Shown: one piece after another, positions 9,117 to 17,359 of the stretch
Layout: each line of letters starts with the position of its first letter
Numbering within the stretch: position 1 is the stretch's first letter
DNA from: Streptomyces flavochromogenes
GTDB lineage: Bacteria > Actinomycetota > Actinomycetes > Streptomycetales > Streptomycetaceae
Assembly: GCF_000717595.1 (NCBI RefSeq)
Contig: NZ_JNZO01000007.1
Coordinates: forward strand, 173,361 to 237,360
Direction of reading: 5' to 3'
DNA: 64,000 nt
Notes under the pieces: generated by a model
Told to the model about the DNA's origin: nothing
Database searches by the model: none
What the model saw: the letters and a program-made list of their open reading frames with translations, nothing else
Program-made: the position numbers and the translations under genes

Positions 9117-10541
9117 TCAGGCGGGCTTCACCGAATCCACGCCCGAGCGGGCCTTGCGCCACTCGCCGCGCGTGAAGTCGGGGATCTCCTGCGGCGCGCC
9201 CTGCGCCTTGATGGAGGCGTGGCTCAGCGGCACCGGCGCCGTCCAGGTGGCGGCGTCGTAGACGTCGAAGTCCGGCGGCAGTCCGAGCCGCATGCACTGC
9301 ATCAGGCGGAAGACCATGATGTAGTCCATGCCGCCGTGGGCGCCCGGCGGGTTGCCGTGGTCCTTCCAGAGCCAGTGGTCGAACTCGCCCGCGTACGCGG
9401 CGAAGTCGGCCCACTGGTCGTCCTTGTGGTCCGGCTCCAGATAGATCCGGGCCGGGTAGTCCTCGAAGACGCCCCGGGTGCCGCCCAGGCTGTTGATCCT
9501 GCTGTACGGGTGCGGGGTGGAGACGTCGTGCTCCAGACGGATCACCCGGCCCTGGGCCGTCTGGATCAGGCTGATCGTCCGGTCGCTCCCGATGTACGTC
9601 TCCTTCCAGCTCGGGTCGCCGGGCGGCATGTGCTCCTCGCGGTACTCGGCGAGGCTCAGCGCCGGTGTGCCGAAGCTGCTGATGCTCACCGCGCGGTCGC
9701 CCCGGTTGACGTCCATGTAGGTGGCGACGGGACCGAAGCCGTGGTTGGGATAGAGGTCGCCCTTCAACTGCGTGTGCCAGCGGCGCCGCCAGGGGCCCTC
9801 GTAGTACGTCGGGGAGAACATCAGACCGCGCAGGTCGTGGTTGTACGCCCCCGCTCCGTGCAGGAGCCGGCCGAACTTTCCGGCGTGCGCCATCCGCAGC
9901 ACGCGCATCTCGTTCCGGCCGTAGCAGCAGTTCTCCAGCTGCATGCAGTGGCGGCGGGTCTGCTCCGACAGGTCGACGAGCGCCCACAGCTCGTCGAGCC
10001 GCATCGCGACCGGACACTCCACGCCGACGTGCTTGCCGTTGAGCATCGCCGCGCGGGCGATCTGGAAGTGGGACTCCCAGGGGGTGGCCACGTACACGAG
10101 GTCGAGGTCGGTGCGCGCGCAGAGGTTCTCGTAGTCGTTCTCGCCGTTCGCGTAGACGGCGGGGGCGGGCTGGCCGGCGGCGACCACCGCCGCGGCGGCC
10201 CGCTCGACCTTGTCGCGCACGGGGTCGCAGACGGCGTTCACCCGGACCCCGGGGAGCGAGAGGAAGTGGCCGATCATGCCGGCCCCCCGGTTGCCGTAGC
10301 CGACGATGCCGACCCGGACGGTGGAGCGGCCCGTGAAGGGGACCCCGGCCATGGTGGCCCCGAGGCGCCGGGGCGCGGCCGCGGTCACGACGGGTGATGC
10401 GGCGGCGGGGGCGGCGGCCGGGGCCGCCGCCCCCGCGGACGGGACACCGAGGGCGTTGATGCCGAGACCCGCCCCGGCCGCGGCGGCGGTGGTCCTGAGG
10501 ACCCCGCGGCGGCTCGGGTCGTGCGGTGGCTGCTCGTTCAT
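9117..10541 (-). CDS. GH109 alpha-N-acetylgalactosaminidase (Gfo/Idh/MocA fold), Tat-exported
   Basis: 474 residues. A twin-arginine signal ([15 protein letters not shown]) at residues 9-23 fits export of a folded, cofactor-bound protein. The Rossmann motif GYGNRG lies at about 81-86. Family-specific segments are strong: CDP after strand 2, [28 protein letters not shown], and the C-terminal GGMDYIM and [12 protein letters not shown]109 enzymes use tightly bound NAD+ in an oxidation-elimination mechanism to remove terminal alpha-GalNAc, for example from O-glycans. Start ATG 10541 has GGGAGG 5 nt upstream; the frame is open further upstream, but without the Tat signal at the terminus. The specific substrate is inferred from the family. 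Confidence 0.87.
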   Translation of the reverse strand: MNEQPPHDPSRRGVLRTTAAAAGAGLGINALGVPSAGAAAPAAAPAAASPVVTAAAPRRLGATMAGVPFTGRSTVRVGIVGYGNRGAGMIGHFLSLPGVRVNAVCDPVRDKVERAAAAVVAAGQPAPAVYANGENDYENLCARTDLDLVYVATPWESHFQIARAAMLNGKHVGVECPVAMRLDELWALVDLSEQTRRHCMQLENCCYGRNEMRVLRMAHAGKFGRLLHGAGAYNHDLRGLMFSPTYYEGPWRRRWHTQLKGDLYPNHGFGPVATYMDVNRGDRAVSISSFGTPALSLAEYREEHMPPGDPSWKETYIGSDRTISLIQTAQGRVIRLEHDVSTPHPYSRINSLGGTRGVFEDYPARIYLEPDHKDDQWADFAAYAGEFDHWLWKDHGNPPGAHGGMDYIMVFRLMQCMRLGLPPDFDVYDAATWTAPVPLSHASIKAQGAPQEIPDFTRGEWRKARSGVDSVKPA

Positions 10542-10718
10542 GGAACCTCCCGGAGCTGTGGGCACGGCTGTTTCATGAATCCCGCTCAGGACCCAGGCCC
10601 CGGTGACCGACGGTGCGCAAGGCGCCGACAGGACTCTCGCGACGGGTGGTTGGACTGTACTGTTCCGGATCTCGGACCGAGCCGTACCGGACACCCTCCC
10701 TCACCCGAACGTACGAAA

Positions 10719-10748
10719 GGCCCCGCACCCACAGCGGGGTGAGGGGCC
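10719..10748 (-). terminator. Terminator of the D-lactate dehydrogenase gene
   Basis: Stem GGCCCC...GGGGCC (10719-10724 / 10743-10748) extended by CACCC/GGGTG, lying 20 nt past the stop at 10768 on the minus strand and followed there by TTTCG. Confidence 0.7.
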
Positions 10749-10767
10749 GCCAAGAACGCGAAGGGCG

Positions 10768-13692
10768 TCAGGGTCGTGTCGCGCGCTCCAGGGCGAGGAG
10801 CACCGACCCGTACCTGCGGCCCGTCGCCCGGTCCATCCCGATCTCGCACATCCGGTTGGCCGAGAGATGCGCGTCGAACGGCCGCGCCGTCACCTCGGCC
10901 GCCTCCCTGGCCGTCGCCGAGGCCGTCAGCTCCGGGTGCAGCATGCCCCGGTCGCCCGCGAAGGCGCAGCAGCCCGCGTCGGCGGGGACGACGACCTCCT
11001 CGGCGCATGCCCGCGCCAGCTCCGTCAGCTTGTCCTCGTCGCCCAGGTGCCGCATCGAGCAGGTCGGATGGACCACGGCGGAACCGACCCTCCGGCGTAC
11101 GTCGAGCCGGGGGAGCAGCTCGTCCGCCGCCCACACCAGCGAGTCGACCACCGTCATCTCGGCGTGCAGCGCCCGGTTGTCCTCCGTCAGGTACGGCACG
11201 ACCTCGTGCGCGATGCCCAGCGTGCACGAGGAGGCGTCCACCACCAGCGGCAGCGTCCCGCCCGCGGTCCAGCCCCAGGCCGCCTCGACGATGCGGTTCG
11301 CCATCACCTCGTTGCCCCGCTCGTACCCCTTGGAGTGCCAGATCGTCGCGCAGCACGTTCCGGCCACGTCGTCGGGGATCCACACCGGCTTCCCCGCGCG
11401 TGCCGACAACGCGACCACGGCCTCCGGGAGGGAAGGGCCCCGCTCGCCGTCCGGATTCCCGAAGATCCGGTTCACACAGGCCGGGTAGTAGACGGCGACC
11501 GCCGCGGGACGGTGGGTGCGGGGCAGCCGCCGCGCCGCCGCGCCCGGGATCTCCGGCAGCCACTCCGGTACGAGGTCGGTGCTGACCGCCCGGCGCGCCA
11601 GGCCCGTCACCGACTCCAGGACCCGGTCGCCGATCCGGTCGGCCGCGGCGACCGCGAGGCGCGCGGAGGCCTCCACCGCGCGGAAGTTCTTCGCGGCCAG
11701 GGCGGCGATCCGTTCCTCGCGCGAGGTGTGCCGCTCGTGCCGGAACTCCTTCATCAGCGCGCCCGTGTCGATCCCCACCGGACAGGCCAGCTTGCAGGTG
11801 GAGTCGCCGGCGCAGGTGTCGACGGCGTCGTAGCCGTACGACTCCAGCAGACGGCTTTCGACCGGGGAGCCGTCGCGCTGCCGCATCATCTCCCGGCGCA
11901 GCACGATCCGCTGGCGCGGAGTGGTCGTCAGATCGCTGCTGGGACAGGTCGGTTCGCAGAAGCCGCACTCGATGCAGGGATCGGCGATCCGCTCCACGGT
12001 GGGGATCGTCTTGAGCCCCCGCAGATGGGCGTGCGGGTCGCGGTCCAGGACGATCCGCGGGGCCAGCACCCCGTCGGGGTCGATGGCCTCCTTGACCTGC
12101 CACATGAGGTCCGTGGCCCGGGTTCCCCACTCCAGCTCCAGGAACGGCGCGATGTTGCGGCCGGTGGCGTGCTCCGCCTTCAGGGAGCCGTCGAACCGCT
12201 CCACGGTCAGCTTGCAGAACTCGTCCATGAAGGCCGCGTACCGCTCGACGTCGGTGGGGTCGCCCGCGTCGAAGGCGAGCAGGAAGTGGAGGTTGCCGTG
12301 CGCGGCGTGGCCGGCCACGGCGGCGTCGAAGCCGTGCCGGGACTGGAGGTCGAGCAGGGCCTCGCAGGCCTCCGCGAGCCGGGCCGGGGGTACCGCGAAG
12401 TCCTCGGTGATCAGGGTCGTACCGGAGGGGCGTGAGCCGCCGACCGCCGTCACGAAGGCCTTGCGGGCCTTCCAGTAGCCGGAGATCCGCTTCGGGTCCG
12501 TGGTGAACGCGTTCTCCACGGAGGCCACCGGGGCCACCAGATCGAGTCCGGCGAGGACCTCCGCCGCCGCCCGCTCGTACGCCTCGCGCGCGGCCGCGTC
12601 CGGCGCCCGGAACTCGACCAGGAGCGCCGCCGTCTCCTTGGGCAGCTCCGCCCAGTCGGCCGGGACGCCCGCCACGCTCACCGAGGCCCGCAGGGTGTTG
12701 CCGTCCATCAGCTCGACGGCCAGCGCTCCCGCCGCGTTGAAGAGGGGGACGGCCTCGGCCGCCGCCGGCAGCGAGGGGAAGAAGAGCAGGGCCGAGGACA
12801 CCTCGCGGTCCAGCGGCAGGGTGTCGAAGACGACCTCGGAGATGAAACCGAAGGTGCCCTCGGAGCCCACCATGAGACCCCGCAGGATGCGCACCGGGGT
12901 GTCGCCGTCGAGGAAGGCGTCGAGCCGGTAGCCGTTGGTGTTCTTGATGGCGTACTTGGCGCGGATCCGGTCGGTGAGCCCGGTGTCCGCCTCGATCTCC
13001 GCCTTGAGCCGCATCAGCTCCGCGCACAGCCGCGGCTCGGCGTGCGCCAGCTCCTCGTCGGCGGCCGGGTCGGCCGTGTCGACCACCGTCCCGCTCGGCA
13101 GCACGAAGGTGAGCGAGGCGACCGTCCGGTACGAGTTCCTCGTCGTCCCGGCCGTCATGCCCGAGGCGTTGTTGGCGACGACCCCGCCGATCGTGCAGGC
13201 GATGGCGCTGGCCGGATCGGGACCCAGGACCCGCCCGTACGGGGCGAGTGCCGCGTTGGCCCGTACGACGGTGGTGCCGGGGCGGATCCGGGCCCGCGCA
13301 CCGCCGTCCAGGACCTCGACGCCCGCCCAGTGGCGGCGCACGTCGACCAGGATGTCCTCGCCCTGCGCCTGGCCGTTGAGGCTGGTCCCGGCGGCCCGGA
13401 AGACGACCTCGCGGCCCTTGCCGTGCGCGTACGACAGGATCGTGGAGATGTCGTCGATGTCCTCGGCGACCACGACGACCTGGGGGACGAAGCGGTACGG
13501 GCTGGCGTCGGAGGCGTACCGCACGAGGTCGGAGATCTTCGAGAGGACCTTGTCCGGACCGAGGAACTCGGTGAGCTCCTCGCGCAGCCGCCTCGGCGTC
13601 CCCTTGGCCTGGAGCTCCGGCACGCGGTCCGGGGCCGGACTCCGCTTCGTACCGGGGCGAAGGGCCTGCGGGTTCGGCTCGAACAACGGCAT
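10768..13692 (-). CDS. D-lactate/2-hydroxyacid dehydrogenase: FAD-linked oxidase fused to Fe-S/CCG domains
   Basis: 974 residues. Residues about 65-250 form an FAD-binding type 4 domain (AAGTSLNGQAQG, then GGVVANNASGM and MVGSEGTFGF). An FAD-oxidase C-terminal domain with GHAAHGNLH follows to about 540. Two 4Fe-4S cysteine clusters come next (CIECGFCEPTCP and CAGDSTCKLACPVG), then two CCG modules (GTCCATIWHSKGYERGN; AGCCAFAGDRG). This one-chain layout is known in Dld-type D-lactate dehydrogenases and glycolate oxidase-like enzymes passing electrons to quinone at the membrane face. GGAG lies 7 nt before the ATG. A MarR gene sits 37 bp upstream on the same strand and might control it or the ABC gene on its other side. 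Confidence 0.9.
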   Translation of the reverse strand: MPLFEPNPQALRPGTKRSPAPDRVPELQAKGTPRRLREELTEFLGPDKVLSKISDLVRYASDASPYRFVPQVVVVAEDIDDISTILSYAHGKGREVVFRAAGTSLNGQAQGEDILVDVRRHWAGVEVLDGGARARIRPGTTVVRANAALAPYGRVLGPDPASAIACTIGGVVANNASGMTAGTTRNSYRTVASLTFVLPSGTVVDTADPAADEELAHAEPRLCAELMRLKAEIEADTGLTDRIRAKYAIKNTNGYRLDAFLDGDTPVRILRGLMVGSEGTFGFISEVVFDTLPLDREVSSALLFFPSLPAAAEAVPLFNAAGALAVELMDGNTLRASVSVAGVPADWAELPKETAALLVEFRAPDAAAREAYERAAAEVLAGLDLVAPVASVENAFTTDPKRISGYWKARKAFVTAVGGSRPSGTTLITEDFAVPPARLAEACEALLDLQSRHGFDAAVAGHAAHGNLHFLLAFDAGDPTDVERYAAFMDEFCKLTVERFDGSLKAEHATGRNIAPFLELEWGTRATDLMWQVKEAIDPDGVLAPRIVLDRDPHAHLRGLKTIPTVERIADPCIECGFCEPTCPSSDLTTTPRQRIVLRREMMRQRDGSPVESRLLESYGYDAVDTCAGDSTCKLACPVGIDTGALMKEFRHERHTSREERIAALAAKNFRAVEASARLAVAAADRIGDRVLESVTGLARRAVSTDLVPEWLPEIPGAAARRLPRTHRPAAVAVYYPACVNRIFGNPDGERGPSLPEAVVALSARAGKPVWIPDDVAGTCCATIWHSKGYERGNEVMANRIVEAAWGWTAGGTLPLVVDASSCTLGIAHEVVPYLTEDNRALHAEMTVVDSLVWAADELLPRLDVRRRVGSAVVHPTCSMRHLGDEDKLTELARACAEEVVVPADAGCCAFAGDRGMLHPELTASATAREAAEVTARPFDAHLSANRMCEIGMDRATGRRYGSVLLALERATRP

Positions 13693-13729
13693 GTCACGGC
13701 TCCCCTTCGCGCGTCCGCGCGCCCGAGGG

Positions 13730-14209
13730 TCAGCAGCCGCCCTCCGGGCCGGGGTCGACCAGGGCGGACAGCAGACCTCCGAGCACCTCGCGCTGTGCGG
13801 CGGTCAATGGAGCAAGGATGTCCTCTGCGGCCGCCCGGCGCGCGCTGCGCAGCTCCCGCAGCGTGGCGCGGCCCGCGTCGGTGAGCTCGATGCGCACCAC
13901 CCGGCGGTTGCTCGGATCGGGCACCCGGCGCACCCGGTCGACGGCCTCCAGGCCGTCGACGAGACTGGTCACCGCGCGCGGGACCACTTCGAGCCGGGCC
14001 GCGAGGTCGGCCATCCGGGGCGGCTCCCCGAAGTGTGCGACCGTGCGGAGCAGCCTGGACTGGGCGGGCGTGATGCCGACCGGCTCCAGGTGGCGCTTCT
14101 GGATGCGGTGCAGACGCCGGGTGAGGCGCAGCAGCTGCTCGGCGAGGAGGCCGTCGGCGTCGGGTTCCCCCGAACGGCCGGGTCCGGTCGGGACGGCGGA
14201 GGTGCTCAT
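13730..14209 (-). CDS. MarR-family regulator
   Basis: 159 residues. The winged helix-turn-helix lies about residues 60-115, with the family signature of a recognition helix (VPRAVTSLVDGLEAVDRVRRV) and a wing Asp-Arg pair (DPSNRRVVRIELTDAG). It diverges from the ABC exporter at 14300, the usual arrangement for drug-responsive MarR/exporter pairs. An inverted repeat lies between the starts. Likely repressor of that exporter, relieved by an exported compound; the ligand is unknown. Confidence 0.88.
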   Translation of the reverse strand: MSTSAVPTGPGRSGEPDADGLLAEQLLRLTRRLHRIQKRHLEPVGITPAQSRLLRTVAHFGEPPRMADLAARLEVVPRAVTSLVDGLEAVDRVRRVPDPSNRRVVRIELTDAGRATLRELRSARRAAAEDILAPLTAAQREVLGGLLSALVDPGPEGGC

Positions 14210-14234
14210 GCGGGAACAATATCAGGACCATGTT

Positions 14235-14267
14235 CATTGTGAGCATAGGTAACAATGAGCTAAGCTC
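14235..14267. promoter_or_regulatory. Probable MarR operator between MarR and ABC exporter
   Basis: CATTGT (14235-14240) and ACAATG (14252-14257) form a 6-bp inverted repeat with an 11-nt spacer. A second short one, GAGC-TAA-GCTC (14257-14267), follows directly. The stretch is clearly AT-richer than the surroundings. It lies 33-65 bp before the exporter ATG and 26 bp from the MarR ATG, so one protein could cover both promoters. Confidence 0.6.
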
Positions 14268-14299
14268 TCATCGACATCGCCGAACCCTCGAAGGAGCCC

Positions 14300-16189
14300 A
14301 TGCGCCCCCACGACCAGTCCGACTGGACGCCCCCGCCCCGCGACTCCTCGCAGCCGAAGGAGCCCGCGCAGCTGCGGCGCATCCTGCGGCTCTTCCGTCC
14401 CTACCGTGCCCGCCTGGCGCTCGTCGGCCTTCTCGTCGGCGCCGCCTCGCTCGTCACCGTCGCCTCACCCTTCCTGCTCAAGGAGATCCTCGACACCGCG
14501 ATCCCCCAGGGGCGCACCGGGCTGCTCAGCCTGCTCGCCCTCGGCATGATCGCCACCGCCGTGCTGACCAGCGTCTTCGGCGTGCTCCAGACCCTGATCT
14601 CCACCACCGTCGGCCAGCGCGTCATGCACGACCTGCGCACCGGGGTCTACGAGCAGCTCCAGCGGATGCCACTCGCCTTCTTCACGCGCACGCGTACGGG
14701 CGAGGTGCAGTCCCGCATCGCCAACGACATCGGCGGCATGCAGGCGACGGTGACCTCGACGGCCACCTCCCTGGTCTCCAACCTCACCGCCGTCGTCGCG
14801 ACCGTCGCCGCGATGCTCGCCCTCGACTGGCGGCTCACCCTCGTCTCGCTGCTCCTGCTGCCGGTCTTCGTCTGGATCAGCCGCCGCGTCGGCGACGAGC
14901 GCAAGCGGATCACCACCCAGCGCCAGAAGCAGATGGCCGCCATGGCCGCGACCGTCACCGAGTCCCTCTCGGTCAGCGGCATCCTGCTCGGCCGCACCAT
15001 GGGCCGCGCCGACTCCCTGACCAAGTCCTTCGCCGAGGAGTCCGAGCGCCTCGTCGACCTCGAAGTGCGCTCCTCCATGGCCGGACGGTGGCGGATGTCC
15101 ACGATCGGCATCGTCATGGCCGCCATGCCCGCCCTGATCTACTGGGCCGCCGGCATCGCCCTGGGCTCCGGCGGGGCCGCCATCTCCCTCGGTACCCTCG
15201 TCGCCTTCGTCTCGCTTCAGCAGGGCCTGTTCCGCCCCGCCGTCAGCCTGCTCTCCACCGGCGTGCAGATCCAGACGTCCCTCGCGCTCTTCCAGCGCAT
15301 CTTCGAGTACCTCGACCTGCCCGTGGACATCACCGAGCCCGCCGAGCCCGTCCGGCTCGCCGAGGTCCGCGGCGAGGTCGCCTTCGAGAAGGTCGAGTTC
15401 CACTACGACCCCGAGGGCGGCGGCCGCCCGACGCTCGACTCCGTCGACCTGACCGTGCCCGCCGGGAGCGGCCTGGCCGTCGTCGGACCCACCGGCTCCG
15501 GCAAGTCCACCCTCAGCTACCTGGTGCCCCGGCTCTACGACGTCACCGGCGGCCGCGTCACCCTCGACGGGGTCGACGTGCGCGACCTGGACTTCGACAC
15601 CCTCGCCCGCGCGGTCGGCGTCGTCTCCCAGGAGACGTACCTCTTCCATGCCTCCGTCGCCGACAACCTCCGCTTCGCCAAGCCGGACGCCACCGACGAG
15701 GAGATCGAGGCAGCCGCCCGCGCCGCCCAGATCCACGACCACATCGCCTCGCTGCCCGAGGGGTACGACACCCTGGTCGGCGAGCGCGGCTACCGCTTCT
15801 CGGGCGGCGAGAAGCAGCGCCTCGCCATCGCCCGCACCATCCTGCGCGACCCGCCCGTGCTGATCCTCGACGAGGCCACCAGTGCCCTCGACACCCGTAC
15901 GGAGCATGCCGTGCAGCAGGCCATCGACGCCCTGTCGGCCGGCCGGACCACCATCACCATCGCCCACCGGCTCTCCACCGTCCGTGACGCCGACCAGATC
16001 GTCGTCCTGGAGGCGGGCCGGATCGCGGAGCGCGGCACGCACGACGACCTGCTCGCCCGCGACGGGAAGTACGCGGCCCTGGTCCGGCGGGACGCTCTGA
16101 GCGCCGCGCAAGTCATGGGCGCCACCGCCACCGCCACCGCCGAAGCCGAACAGGCGAACGTGGGAGCGGTTGTTCCCCAGAACGTGTGA
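14300..16189 (+). CDS. ABC exporter (fused membrane and ATPase domains), canonical
   Basis: 629 residues. Six transmembrane helices span about 35-330. The ATPase has every motif intact: Walker A GPTGSGKST (396-404), signature FSGGE (500-504), Walker B LILDEAT (521-527) and switch His in IAHRL. It therefore can work as a homodimer, unlike the pair at 3.6-7.2 kb. GAAGGAG precedes the ATG. Divergent from a MarR gene, which suggests inducible multidrug or metabolite export. The C-terminus has a 20-residue Ala/Thr/Glu tail of no known role. Confidence 0.92.
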   Translation: MRPHDQSDWTPPPRDSSQPKEPAQLRRILRLFRPYRARLALVGLLVGAASLVTVASPFLLKEILDTAIPQGRTGLLSLLALGMIATAVLTSVFGVLQTLISTTVGQRVMHDLRTGVYEQLQRMPLAFFTRTRTGEVQSRIANDIGGMQATVTSTATSLVSNLTAVVATVAAMLALDWRLTLVSLLLLPVFVWISRRVGDERKRITTQRQKQMAAMAATVTESLSVSGILLGRTMGRADSLTKSFAEESERLVDLEVRSSMAGRWRMSTIGIVMAAMPALIYWAAGIALGSGGAAISLGTLVAFVSLQQGLFRPAVSLLSTGVQIQTSLALFQRIFEYLDLPVDITEPAEPVRLAEVRGEVAFEKVEFHYDPEGGGRPTLDSVDLTVPAGSGLAVVGPTGSGKSTLSYLVPRLYDVTGGRVTLDGVDVRDLDFDTLARAVGVVSQETYLFHASVADNLRFAKPDATDEEIEAAARAAQIHDHIASLPEGYDTLVGERGYRFSGGEKQRLAIARTILRDPPVLILDEATSALDTRTEHAVQQAIDALSAGRTTITIAHRLSTVRDADQIVVLEAGRIAERGTHDDLLARDGKYAALVRRDALSAAQVMGATATATAEAEQANVGAVVPQNV

Positions 16190-16274
16190 TCGTTCCGGGA
16201 ATCGTTGCTCAACTCCCGTACGACGTCGGATGATTGCGGTGCGCGATCGACGGGCTGCAGACCGTGACCGTGCG

Positions 16275-16301
16275 GTCCCACTGAAGCATCAGTCCCACTG
16301 A
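16275..16301 (+). repeat. Direct repeat GTCCCACTGA x2 in the leader of the 19-codon gene
   Basis: The 10-bp unit GTCCCACTGA occurs at 16275-16284 and 16292-16301, 17 bp apart. Its ends also form ACTGA-AGCA-TCAGT, a small hairpin. It ends 28 nt before the tiny gene's ATG, so it could be an activator site or part of the transcript's 5' leader. Confidence 0.5.
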
Positions 16302-16328
16302 TGTACCTGTACGAGGAGAAGCACCACC

Positions 16329-16388
16329 ATGAACGTCATCACCAACCTGCTCGCCGGCGTCCTCCACTTCCTGGGCTGGCTCGTCTGA
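16329..16388 (+). CDS. Predicted 19-residue hydrophobic peptide MNVITNLLAGVLHFLGWLV
   Basis: Twenty codons including TGA. GAGGAG (16313-16318) lies 10 nt before the ATG, a strong ribosome site. The peptide has one polar N-terminal turn followed by a helix-forming hydrophobic run with His13 and Trp17, enough for one short membrane or interface helix. Fifteen nt after the stop is a 16-bp perfect terminator hairpin, so this looks like a complete monocistronic unit in the 300-bp gap between the ABC exporter and mltG. Codon third positions are nearly all G/C, as in real genes here. I do not recognise a characterised family. Possible roles include a membrane-active peptide, a small regulator of a membrane partner, or a leader peptide; none is shown by the sequence. 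Confidence 0.6.
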   Translation: MNVITNLLAGVLHFLGWLV

Positions 16389-16403
16389 CGATCGCAGTGC
16401 CCC

Positions 16404-16442
16404 GGCGCCGCCGGCCCCCCGTCCCAGGGGGCCGGCGGCGCC
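16404..16442 (+). terminator. Very strong terminator after the 19-codon gene
   Basis: Perfect 16-bp stem, arms 16404-16419 and 16427-16442, all G/C, with the 7-nt loop CGTCCCA. It separates the tiny gene from mltG at 16496. Confidence 0.85.
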
Positions 16443-16495
16443 GCCGCGTGCGCGGGTTCCCGGGATTCCCGTACACAGCGGGTTAGCGTGCGGCC

Positions 16496-17353
16496 ATGAC
16501 GTACCGGCCGCCCTCACCGTACGCACCCCCACGTCGCCGTCCCCGGCTCACCCGGCGCGGCCGCCTCGCACTCCTCCTCGGAGCTCTCGTCGCCGCGGCC
16601 GTCGCCGTCGCCGTCACCCTGCCCCTGCTCCTGACGCGGGACGAGCCGGTCGTCGAACAGCCCCGGGCGCTCCTGGTCCCGGAGGGCTGGCGGGCCGGCC
16701 AGGTCTACACGGCCGTCGACCGGGCGCTCGGCGTGCCCGAAGGCACCGCCCGGAAGGCGGCGGCCGCGTCCGCCCTCCCGCTGCCCGCGGCCGCGGGAGG
16801 AAACCCCGAGGGCTACCTCTTCCCGGCGACGTATCCCGTCCTCGACGCGACCACCCCCGCGGGGCTGCTGCGCTTCATGGTCGACACGGCCGGGAAGCGC
16901 TTCGGTGCCGCCCGCATCGCCGAGGGCGCGCGGGCACACGGCATGAGCGTGTACGAGACGGTGATCGCGGCCAGCATCGTCCAGGCCGAGGCCGACAACC
17001 CGGAAGACATGGCCAAGGTCGCTCGGGTCGTCCACAACAGGCTCGCCCGGGGCATGGCCCTCCAGATGGACTCGACCCTCAACTACGCGCTCGGCCGCAG
17101 CACCGTGGACACCACGCTGGAGGACACACGCCTCCGGAGCCCGTACAACACCTATGAGCGCAAGGGGCTGCCGCCGACGCCCATCGGCAACCCGGGGGAC
17201 CAGGCCATGGACGCGGTCATCCGTCCGGCGGACGGCGACTGGCTCTACTTCGTCACCGTGACCCCGGGAGACACCCGCTTCACCGCCGACTACGCGGCCC
17301 ACCAGGCCAATGTGGCCGAGTTCAACGCCAACCGGGGCGCCGAGAAGGGCTGA
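16496..17353 (+). CDS. mltG: MltG-like endolytic peptidoglycan transglycosylase, short form
   Basis: 285 residues: a basic, proline-rich cytoplasmic N-terminus, one transmembrane helix (about 23-47), then a YceG/MltG domain outside the membrane. Conserved blocks: GYLFPATY (106-113), AASIVQAEA (158-166), VVHNRLARGMALQMDSTLNYAL, and the C-terminal YNTY...GLPPTPIGNPG. MltG cuts nascent glycan strands within the chain. The family usually shows V-E-K-E where this protein has V-Q-A-E, so only the second Glu (E165) is kept; I cannot tell from memory which is catalytic. Shorter than typical MltG because the LysM-like subdomain is small, which suggests a second paralogue. It converges with the flavoprotein at 17360, 6 bp apart. 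Confidence 0.85.
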   Translation: MTYRPPSPYAPPRRRPRLTRRGRLALLLGALVAAAVAVAVTLPLLLTRDEPVVEQPRALLVPEGWRAGQVYTAVDRALGVPEGTARKAAAASALPLPAAAGGNPEGYLFPATYPVLDATTPAGLLRFMVDTAGKRFGAARIAEGARAHGMSVYETVIAASIVQAEADNPEDMAKVARVVHNRLARGMALQMDSTLNYALGRSTVDTTLEDTRLRSPYNTYERKGLPPTPIGNPGDQAMDAVIRPADGDWLYFVTVTPGDTRFTADYAAHQANVAEFNANRGAEKG

Positions 17354-17359
17354 GCCGGA

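Noticed and set aside
10542..10694. Upstream extension of the GH109 frame
   Set aside because: GGGAGG and the twin-arginine signal both place the start at 10541.
16301..16486. Alternative frame from ATG 16301 over the 19-codon gene
   Set aside because: No ribosome site, His/Arg/Pro-rich, and it runs through the terminator hairpin.
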